Below, one piece after another: positions 58,357 to 64,000 of a DNA stretch of 64,000 nt (positions are counted from its first letter, which is position 1; the number at the start of each line of letters is the position of its first letter). Origin of the DNA: SKNW01 sp050485865 (GTDB taxonomy: Bacteria > Gemmatimonadota > Gemmatimonadetes > Longimicrobiales > Gaopeijiaceae); contig JBJHCE010000003.1 of assembly GCA_050485865.1 (NCBI GenBank), positions 1 to 64,000 on the forward strand, in the 5' to 3' direction. A model generated the notes under the pieces. The model was not told where the DNA came from. It searched no databases and saw nothing but the letters and a program-made list of their open reading frames with translations. The translations under genes and the position numbers were made by a program.

Positions 58357-59190
58357 TCACCCCACCGTGGCCACCGTCATCCGGTAGCGGTTCTCCACCG
58401 CCGCCGTGCCGTCGGTGGCCCGGTTGTAGCGGCTGAAGATGTCGTGGAGCTCGGCGGCAAGCTCCGCCCGGGCCCCTTCGTCGAGTCGCCCCGCCGTGCG
58501 CACCGCGGGGCCGAAGAAGGTGAGAAAGACCTCCACCGCGTGCTCCACCGACCGGAAGTACTGGACCGACACCCGCTCCTCGCTTCGGATCGCGGTGGTC
58601 CCGCCCCCGAGGAGTGCCTCGAGCCCCTCGTCGGTCCCCCACCGGAGGGGCGACGAGAGCCCCGGGGGCGGAGGCGCGTACCGGGCGTTCAGTCTGAAGA
58701 AGTCGCCGCTCCACCCTTCGCCGATGGGCGAGGCGAGCCCGATCGTTCCCCCGGGGCGACATACCCGAAGCATCTCCGCCGCCGCCCGCTCCTGGTCCGG
58801 CACGAAGTGCACCCCGTAGATCGAGAGCACCTGGTCGAAGTGGTTCGCATCCCAGGGCAGGTCCTGGGCATCTCCCACCCGGAAGTCCACCTGGAACCCC
58901 CAGGCGGCAGCCCGCCGCCGCGCCCGCTCGATGAGGGCGGGCACGTAGTCGATCCCCGACACGTCGCAGTACCGCCGCGCCGCCACGAGGGCCGCGGTCC
59001 CGCTTCCGCAGGCCACGTCCAGGACCCGCGCCCCGGCGTGGGGATCCACGGTGCGCACCAGGTCCTCGCCCATCCAGGCGTTCTGACGGGAGATCTCGTG
59101 GAAATCCCCGGTGGCCCAGGTCTCCTGCTGGGTCCGGGTGATGCGGGCGAAATCGACGGGGGGCTCGGGTGCGGCGGACGGATCGTTCAT
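58357..59190 (-). CDS. class I SAM-dependent methyltransferase
   Basis: A 277-residue methyltransferase with motif I RVLDVACGSGTAALVAARR, motif II SGIDYVPALIERA, VGDAQDLPWDANHFDQVLSIYGVHFVPDQ and MLRVCRPGGTIGLASPIGEG, the UbiE/Methyltransf_11 pattern. The substrate is not known. The ATG at 59190 (MNDPSAAPEPP) is preferred to a start at 59265 that would extend through the intergenic region. A near-perfect 20-bp palindrome about 90 bases upstream suggests control by a dimeric repressor. Confidence 0.88.
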   Translation of the reverse strand: MNDPSAAPEPPVDFARITRTQQETWATGDFHEISRQNAWMGEDLVRTVDPHAGARVLDVACGSGTAALVAARRYCDVSGIDYVPALIERARRRAAAWGFQVDFRVGDAQDLPWDANHFDQVLSIYGVHFVPDQERAAAEMLRVCRPGGTIGLASPIGEGWSGDFFRLNARYAPPPPGLSSPLRWGTDEGLEALLGGGTTAIRSEERVSVQYFRSVEHAVEVFLTFFGPAVRTAGRLDEGARAELAAELHDIFSRYNRATDGTAAVENRYRMTVATVG

Positions 59191-59277
59191 CGGGCTGCTC
59201 CACTCCTGCGCTCGGGGAACCTCGGGCGTCCCTTGCAGGTGGCCCACCCCCACCCCCCCGCGCAACCTGTGCCATCA

Positions 59278-59297
59278 TGTAGTCACATGTTACTACA
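59278..59297. promoter_or_regulatory. 20-bp operator-like palindrome
   Basis: TGTAGTCACATGTTACTACA is symmetric in 9 of 10 base pairs around ACATGT and stands out as an AT-rich island. It lies about 90 bases before the methyltransferase start, in the position of a promoter, and has the size of a TetR- or PadR-type operator. No regulator gene of either kind is encoded in the window. Confidence 0.6.
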
Positions 59298-59323
59298 ATT
59301 CCGCTGCACCTTCCCCTCCCCCG

Positions 59324-60019
59324 TTACCGCACCCGCACCGCCATTCCGAACTGCACCCGGGTGAAGGAGACCTTCCCGCAGTGCGCCCAGGTGTCCATGA
59401 CGCACCCCTCGTATTCGACCCCGAAGCGCCGCACCGTGAGGCTCATCCGTGCCCGCGAACCCGGTACCTCGGACTCCTCGATCAGGTAGAACCAGCTCCC
59501 GGTGGACACCGGCCCCCGGGACGCATCGAGCGGTTCCTCGACCCGCCCGCTGCTCTTCCCCTCCTGGCTCACCTCGAAGCGGTGCCGCGCGAACCCGTAC
59601 CCTGCACCCACCCGGAGCCCGAAGACCGCCGGCGTCACGAGCACCGGCGCCACCTCGAAGCTCGTCCCCAGGCTCCGGCGCACCACCCGCTCCTGCACGC
59701 ACTCCAGCGCCTCCGGCCAGTAGAGGGCGCAGGTGGCCGCCGCCTCGCTGGACCGTCCCCACTCCCGCGCCGCACTCGCCTGGACCCGGAAGTAGGGTGC
59801 CAGGGCCCGCACCGGGTGCACCGAGATCCACCCCTCGACCCCGGGCCCCCCGGGCATGGTCTGGAGGCTCGATTCACCCCGGAAGACCCCGAGCCCCAGC
59901 TCCTGCGCCTCCGCACCGTCCGGCACGCCGGCGGCGGCAACCGCGAGGCAGGCGACGAGGGCCGGAAGAATGCGCATCCCGGCATGGGCAGGGCGTTTCC
60001 TTCGGGAGATGCGGGACAT
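59324..60019 (-). CDS. secreted beta-barrel-like protein of unknown function
   Basis: A 231-residue exported protein (signal RILPALVACLAVAAAGVPDGAEAQE) whose mature part alternates hydrophobic and polar residues with glycines (GLRVGAGYGFARHRFEVSQEG, MSLTVRRFGVEYEGCVMD, FTRVQFGMAVRVR) and ends in R, patterns of a small outer-membrane beta-barrel. Four cysteines may form two disulphides. A later ATG at 59977 starts directly at the signal. It is monocistronic or shares the operon of the methyltransferase. Confidence 0.6.
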   Translation of the reverse strand: MSRISRRKRPAHAGMRILPALVACLAVAAAGVPDGAEAQELGLGVFRGESSLQTMPGGPGVEGWISVHPVRALAPYFRVQASAAREWGRSSEAAATCALYWPEALECVQERVVRRSLGTSFEVAPVLVTPAVFGLRVGAGYGFARHRFEVSQEGKSSGRVEEPLDASRGPVSTGSWFYLIEESEVPGSRARMSLTVRRFGVEYEGCVMDTWAHCGKVSFTRVQFGMAVRVR

Positions 60020-60166
60020 GGCGGGCGGGGGTTCGGGGTCCGGATACCCGCGGGCGCCAGGCGGCGCGTGCGGGAGCTGCTCCCGATGTGAACGAGCGAA
60101 GGGTCCGGAACGAGACGTCGCCCGCCCTGCGCCCGCCTTCCCGCGGGGCGGGAGTCCCCGGGCCCG

Positions 60167-60874
60167 CTACTCGCCGAGGAGCGCTTCCACCTCCCGGTGG
60201 GCGTCGAGCTCCCGGAGGCGCTCCTGGACCCGGGTCAGTGCCTCGCGGAGCCGCCCCTGGTCCGCGGAGACGACCCCCTCGAAGAGCTCGGCGGCGGTGT
60301 CCAGGGCCTCGTCCATTCGCGCGTCGAGGCGGGTCTCGAGGGCGTCGGCCCGGGCCCGCCTGCGCTCGGCGCCAGGGCCGTCGGCACGGGCGGTGCGAAG
60401 GAGGCGGACCACCTCCAGGTCGCGGGCGGTGCCGTGCATCAGCTCCAGGAGCTCCTCGGCGGCCGTGGTGGCGTGGGTCCCGGCCCCGGCGTGGGCGAGG
60501 ATCCTCCCCACCAGGGCCTCGGCGGCGGGAAGGCGGGGATCGAGGGCGGCGCCGGGGCCCTCCGCTCCGTCGGCTCCCATGACCGGTGCCCCCAAGGCCG
60601 CGAGCGGTACCCGCCCCGTCTCCTCCCATTCCTCCACCAGGGCCCGGGCCCGGCGCACCCGGGCCGACGGCGGGTAGATCCATGCCACCCCGAAGGGGAG
60701 GAGCCCCACCGCGAAGATCGGAAGCCCCGCCGGAACCCCGAGCGCACTCAGGGCAAGGACCCCGAGGGTGAGTCCGCCCACCCCGAGCCCCAGCTTCTGC
60801 CGGAACCGGTGGACCACCCCTTCCGCCTCCTCCACCACGGCGGGGAGGCTCGACTCCGAGTCAGGTCGGGCCAT
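60167..60874 (-). CDS. membrane protein of unknown function
   Basis: A 235-residue protein with a hydrophobic hairpin near residues 27-67 (LGLGVGGLTLGVLALSALGV and GLPIFAVGLLPFGVAWIYPP) and a C-terminal half that is strongly helical and charged (ADALETRLDARMDEALDTAAELFEGVVSADQGRLREALTRVQERLREL). The ATG at 60874 lies 14 bases inside the upstream gene and begins right before the hydrophobic region. No family is recognised. It is the last gene of the small operon at 60167-61232. Confidence 0.55.
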   Translation of the reverse strand: MARPDSESSLPAVVEEAEGVVHRFRQKLGLGVGGLTLGVLALSALGVPAGLPIFAVGLLPFGVAWIYPPSARVRRARALVEEWEETGRVPLAALGAPVMGADGAEGPGAALDPRLPAAEALVGRILAHAGAGTHATTAAEELLELMHGTARDLEVVRLLRTARADGPGAERRRARADALETRLDARMDEALDTAAELFEGVVSADQGRLREALTRVQERLRELDAHREVEALLGE

Positions 60875-61232
60875 GGTCGGCTCGTACCGGCTCGGCCCGG
60901 GGAGCCCGCCCCGCCCTTTCGAGCGCCCGGGCCTGCCGCTCGAGTCCCTCCTCAACCCGGAGCCGCTCCGCCGCGGTGGTGCGGTCCACGTGGCCCAGAA
61001 AGCGCTCGATCAGGTCCCCGCTCCCCGTGACCCCGGCGCGAACGCTCCGCATCCCCGCGAAAAGGACGGGGACGAGGCCGATCACCACGACCACGAAGGG
61101 GCCGAGGCCCTCGTCCAGCCGGTTCAGGCTCCACACGAGGGTGAGGGCCGCCAGCGCGAGGGCGGCCACCCCGACGGGGACCGCGGTGCCACGAACGAGG
61201 AGCTGGACGGGGTGTGCGGGTGCCGAGGGCAT
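60861..61232 (-). CDS. small two-helix membrane protein
   Basis: A 123-residue protein with two membrane helices (VAALALAALTLVWSL and GPFVVVVIGLVPVLFAGMRSV) and a charged C-terminal helix (DRTTAAERLRVEEGLERQARALERAG). It overlaps the next gene and shares its hairpin-plus-charged-helix design, so the two may be partners. An ATG at 61232 (MPSAPAHPVQ) is chosen over 61298, which would run into the ABC gene. No family is recognised. Confidence 0.55.
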   Translation of the reverse strand: MPSAPAHPVQLLVRGTAVPVGVAALALAALTLVWSLNRLDEGLGPFVVVVIGLVPVLFAGMRSVRAGVTGSGDLIERFLGHVDRTTAAERLRVEEGLERQARALERAGRAPRAEPVRADHGPT

Positions 61233-61296
61233 GGGGGTCGGGTGCACCGGGGTGGGGGCGGCGGAGGAGCGGGGGCGCGGAGGGGGCGTTCGCGGC

Positions 61297-61325
61297 AACC
61301 TAGGTGGGGCGGGGGCCGGGGTCCA
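61297..61325 (-). promoter_or_regulatory. candidate promoter inside the end of the ABC gene
   Basis: Minus strand TGGACC (61320-61325), a 17-base spacer and TAGGTT (61297-61302), with a start near 61290, about 58 bases before the ATG at 61232. It would let the two small membrane proteins be expressed independently of the ABC genes. Confidence 0.4.
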
Positions 61326-62118
61326 GTGTCGGATCGGGTTCAGCGCCCGGGGCGCGGGGAGGGGCGCCGAGGCTCCGGGGACCCAGGTACGCGCGGCGGA
61401 AACCGTGGTGGAGGCGGGCCTCGTCGGGGGTACCGAGCCAGTGGCTCGTCCCGGCGGTGACCCAGATCACGAGGTCCGACACGGAGAAGACGTCGTCCAC
61501 GTCGTGCCCGGAGGTCACGACGGCGCACCCCGAGTCCCGGAGGCGCCCGAGGGCGTGCGCCACGAGGGGGCGGTCCTTCGGGGCCACCCCGGCAAAGGGC
61601 TCGTCCACGAGGAGGCAGGCGGGGGCCCGGACGAGGGCGAGGGCCAGCGAGGCGCGCTGCCGTTCGCCCCCGGACATCCGGGGCGGGCGGTGGTCGAGGA
61701 GGGGGCCCAGGGCCAGGGTCTCCACCGTCTCCTCGACGCGCTCGGCCCCTCCGTGGGCCCTGACGAGGGCGGCGAGGTGCTCGCGGAGGGTGAAGAGACG
61801 AGTGAGGGCAGACCCCTGGGCGCCGTACATGAGCCCGGAACGGGCGAGGCGGGCCAGCGACGGGCGCTCCTGGTAGACCCCCCGCCAGGCGACGCGGCCG
61901 TAGTCCGGGCGGAGGAGTCCCGCGGCGATGCGGAAGAGGGTGGTCTTCCCTGCCCCGTTCCGGCCCATGAGGGCGGTGATGCGACCCGGGGTGGCGTGGA
62001 AGGCGGCGGACTTGAGGACGGTATTCCTGCCGAAGGACTTGCCGATGCCATCGGCCTCGAGGACCGGGGCGAGGTCCGGGGCCGGGACCGGGGCGGGGGC
62101 GGATCCGGGCGCCGTCAC
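61300..62118 (-). CDS. ABC transporter ATP-binding protein
   Basis: A 272-residue ATPase with Walker A LMGRNGAGKTTLFRIAAGL, a Q-loop near YGAQGSALT, signature RMSGGERQRASLALALV, Walker B CLLVDEPFAGVAPKD and switch His in VVTSGHDVDD. No ABC permease is encoded with it. The only partner in the operon is the 94-residue membrane protein directly upstream, whose stop it overlaps as GTGA. The target is unknown. Confidence 0.85.
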   Translation of the reverse strand: MTAPGSAPAPVPAPDLAPVLEADGIGKSFGRNTVLKSAAFHATPGRITALMGRNGAGKTTLFRIAAGLLRPDYGRVAWRGVYQERPSLARLARSGLMYGAQGSALTRLFTLREHLAALVRAHGGAERVEETVETLALGPLLDHRPPRMSGGERQRASLALALVRAPACLLVDEPFAGVAPKDRPLVAHALGRLRDSGCAVVTSGHDVDDVFSVSDLVIWVTAGTSHWLGTPDEARLHHGFRRAYLGPRSLGAPPRAPGAEPDPTLDPGPRPT

Positions 62119-62399
62119 CGGAAGAGGAGCTCGAGGAGGAGGGGGAGCGGGAGGGCGGCGAGGGCGATTCCGCGCCTGGGGATCCCCAGGTTGCCGAGAA
62201 AGACGTCCTCGCCCCGCCTTCGGGCGTCGAGGACGATGGTGGCCACCACGACGAGGAGGACCGCGGCGGCTTCGAGCGCCGACACCCGGACGAGCCCCGC
62301 CACCGCGAGGACCGCCCGGAGCCCCACCCAGACGACGAGCCCGCGGAGGAGGTAGCTCCTCCGGATGCGGGGGAGGCGGAAGATCCGGAGCGCGTGCAT
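62115..62399 (-). CDS. small membrane protein linked to an ABC ATPase
   Basis: A 94-residue protein with two or three hydrophobic segments (YLLRGLVVWVGLRAVLAVAGL, ALEAAAVLLVVVATIVLD and GIALAALPLPLLLELLF) and a basic start (MHALRIFRLPRIRRS). The loop RRRGEDVFLGNLGIPRR is the most distinctive stretch. It is coupled to the ABC ATPase gene, so it may be a minimal membrane partner. No family is recognised. Confidence 0.6.
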   Translation of the reverse strand: MHALRIFRLPRIRRSYLLRGLVVWVGLRAVLAVAGLVRVSALEAAAVLLVVVATIVLDARRRGEDVFLGNLGIPRRGIALAALPLPLLLELLFR

Positions 62400-62441
62400 G
62401 CGGCGGGTGGGGGTGCAGGTGCGGGTTGCGGGTGGGCCGGG

Positions 62442-62993
62442 TCAGACCCGGACCAGGCAGCGGAAGCCCCGGGCCGCGTAGTACGAGTCGGCGCCGTTGT
62501 GGTAGATCCAGGTGCGACCGAAGCGGTGGTCGCCGAAGACCGCGCCCCCCCGCGCGCGGACGTCGTCCGGGGTGCGGAGCCAGCTCGAGGTCTTCGTGTC
62601 CACCGGGCCCAGCGACTGCAGGTAGTGGTACTCCTCCTCGGTGAGGAGGGCGGCACCCATGCGGCGGGCCTCCTCCTCGGCACTCCCCTCGGGGGGGAAC
62701 TTCTTCCGCGCGAGGCGCGCCTCCTCATCGTAGCAGAGGCTCCGGCGCCCCGCCGGGGTCTCCCGGGCACAGTCCACGAACACGAAGGCGCCGGTCGCGG
62801 CGTCGATTCCGACCACGTCGGGCTCCCCCCCCGTCTCCTCCAGCGCCTCCAGGGTGCGGAGTTTTCCGGGGTCCGCTTCGAGCCGTGCCCGGACGTTGGC
62901 CCAGTCGAGCCCGGGGTGGCGGTGGGCGTTTGCGCGAAAGCGGGCCTCGAGGGTCTCGAGAATCGCGGGGGGCGCGGAGGGGGCTGGGGTCAT
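62442..62993 (-). CDS. DUF4256 family protein
   Basis: A 183-residue cytoplasmic protein of the DUF4256 family, found in scattered bacteria without known function. The whole length is conserved-looking: LETLEARFRANAHRHPGLDWANVRARLEADPGKLRTLEALEETGGEPDVVG, FVFVDCARETPAGRRSLCYDEEA, EYHYLQSLGPVDTKTSSWLRTPDDVRARGGAVFGDHRFGRTWIYHNGADSYYAARGFR. It starts with the ATG at 62993; TACGTT at 63052-63057 may be its -10 element. Confidence 0.82.
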   Translation of the reverse strand: MTPAPSAPPAILETLEARFRANAHRHPGLDWANVRARLEADPGKLRTLEALEETGGEPDVVGIDAATGAFVFVDCARETPAGRRSLCYDEEARLARKKFPPEGSAEEEARRMGAALLTEEEYHYLQSLGPVDTKTSSWLRTPDDVRARGGAVFGDHRFGRTWIYHNGADSYYAARGFRCLVRV

Positions 62994-63183
62994 GTGCGGG
63001 TGGGTGCGGGGTCGAGGAATTGCGGTGGATTCGGTGGGAACCGGGGGCGCCAACGTAGGGGGTGGAGGGGCAGGACCGACAGGGGTGCGCCCGCCGCCCC
63101 GTGAATCCTTTTCGGAATGCACCCGTAGGAGGGAGAACACCGAGTTTCCGAATCCTTGCGCTCCACCGGAGTTCATTTCCCCG

Positions 63184-64000
63184 ATGCGAACCCTTATCGC
63201 GGTACCTGTGGCGGCCGCGCTCCTTCTCTCCCTCGCGCATGCCGGCGAGACGCGGGCAGCCACCGTGCACCCCCACCCCGATCTGACCCGGGTCACTTCC
63301 GATACCGCCTCCCTGCCGGGAAGCTGGCAGGGAACCCTTTCGATCGGGGGAACGTCGCTGCGCCTGGTCCTCCACCTCGTTCGGGGCGACGACGGAGCCC
63401 TCTCCGCCACCCTCGACTCTCCCGACCAGGGGGCGCGGGGGATCCCCGCCGGCTCGGTGCGGTTCGCCGAGGGGCTCCTGACGGTGGAGATTCCGGCCGT
63501 GGGCGCGCGCCTCGAGGCCGAGCCCGTGGACCGGGACCACATGAGCGCCCGGTTCCACCAGGGGACCTCGGACTTCCCCCTCGAGCTCGTTCGGGTCACG
63601 GGTGACCTGGCCCCCGCACGGCCCCAGAACCCCGAACCTCCCTTTCCCTACCATGCGGAAGACGTGGAGTACCCGAACCCGGGAGCGGGCATCACCCTGG
63701 CCGGGACCCTGACGGTGCCGGAAGGGGCGGGCCCCTTTCCCGCCGTGGCGCTCATTTCGGGGTCCGGGGCGCAGGACCGGAACTCCGAGGTCTTCGAGCA
63801 CAAGCTCTTCCTGGTCCTTGCCGACCACCTGACCCGTCGCGGGATCGCCGTGCTCCGGTCCGATGACCGGGGGGTGGGGGCGTCGGGAGGGGACTTCGCC
63901 TCGGCCACGTCGGCGGATTTCGCCACCGATGCCGCGGCGGCGGTGGCGTACCTCCGCACCCGCCCCGAGGTGGACGCCTCCGCCGTGGGCCTCGTCGGGA
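63184..64000 (+). CDS. secreted alpha/beta hydrolase, partial at the right edge
   Basis: The first 272 codons of an exported hydrolase, cut by the window end. A signal peptide (LIAVPVAAALLLSLAHAGETRAA) leads to a beta domain of about 100 residues (SWQGTLSIGGTSLRLVLHL, ATLDSPDQGARGIPAGSVRF, PLELVR) and then the hydrolase fold (GPFPAVALISGSGAQDRN, LADHLTRRGIAVLRSDDRGVGAS, VDASAVGLVG). This two-part layout is that of many Gemmatimonadota and Bacteroidota dienelactone-hydrolase-like or S9-related esterases. The nucleophile elbow would lie just beyond the edge. Confidence 0.85.
   Translation, partial: MRTLIAVPVAAALLLSLAHAGETRAATVHPHPDLTRVTSDTASLPGSWQGTLSIGGTSLRLVLHLVRGDDGALSATLDSPDQGARGIPAGSVRFAEGLLTVEIPAVGARLEAEPVDRDHMSARFHQGTSDFPLELVRVTGDLAPARPQNPEPPFPYHAEDVEYPNPGAGITLAGTLTVPEGAGPFPAVALISGSGAQDRNSEVFEHKLFLVLADHLTRRGIAVLRSDDRGVGASGGDFASATSADFATDAAAAVAYLRTRPEVDASAVGLVG

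Noticed and set aside
63104..63156. Inverted TTCGGAA/TTCCGAA copies and a GAATCCTT repeat before the last gene
   Set aside because: The copies are 7-8 bases and about 30 bases apart, which can occur by chance; no promoter fits them clearly.

Overview
The window is very GC-rich bacterial chromosome (about 70% GC by eye). It is packed with short, translationally coupled operons in which ATGA, GTGA or TGATG overlaps join most neighbouring genes. Several traits point, at moderate confidence, to the phylum Gemmatimonadota: an ECF sigma factor of the sigma-70 X6 type coupled to a kinase-TPR protein, six-bladed-propeller lipoproteins, many secreted S9, M20 and M28 peptidases, and a c-type-cytochrome-rich oxidase region. 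No rRNA, tRNA, CRISPR array, transposase or phage gene was seen. The left edge cuts an rsmD-like gene and the right edge cuts an alpha/beta hydrolase.

Layout. 0-4.3 kb: rsmD and a site-2-type protease diverge from phenylalanine hydroxylase, followed by a cold-shock protein, an SDR and an AlkA-type glycosylase. 4.35-4.51 kb is one long imperfect palindrome between convergent genes. 4.5-18.3 kb holds small operons: a Rof-acetyltransferase fusion with glutaminyl cyclase and a lipoprotein; an M20 peptidase; a GPP34 (GOLPH3-like) operon; an RhlE-type helicase; a Tat-exported flavoprotein; and a type III polyketide synthase / methyltransferase / flavin monooxygenase cluster that probably makes an alkyl-phenolic or quinone lipid.

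18.7-36.4 kb is the centre of the window. It is an almost unbroken minus-strand block. Upstream are a ferredoxin, an Mrp/ApbC-type ATPase, a small zinc-ribbon protein and an ABC-2 exporter. A second unit, with its own consensus promoter and operator-like palindrome, encodes a tandem universal-stress protein, a SPASM radical-SAM enzyme of the haem-biosynthesis type, a CydA-like membrane protein, three c-type cytochromes (one fused to an ethylbenzene-dehydrogenase-type haem domain), a cupredoxin lipoprotein and an aa3-type cytochrome c oxidase. Three proteins of this block carry copies of a PCP_red-like domain (the module at the C-terminus of BchB), four copies in all. A HmuY-like haem-binding protein diverges from the ferredoxin. 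I read the block as a respiratory module with a dedicated, undescribed haem or Fe-S maturation system.

37-48.8 kb: an M28 membrane peptidase, a phosphoesterase, an ArsR/ACR3 arsenic pair, an APC transporter fused to stress domains (possibly with an AUC start codon), a His-rich secreted protein, a DUF4242 protein, a propeller lipoprotein and a P-loop kinase. 49-64 kb: an S9 peptidase ended by a strong bidirectional terminator, SRPBCC and membrane methyltransferase genes, the sigma factor-kinase pair, a methyltransferase behind a 20-bp palindrome, a small ABC operon and a DUF4256 protein.
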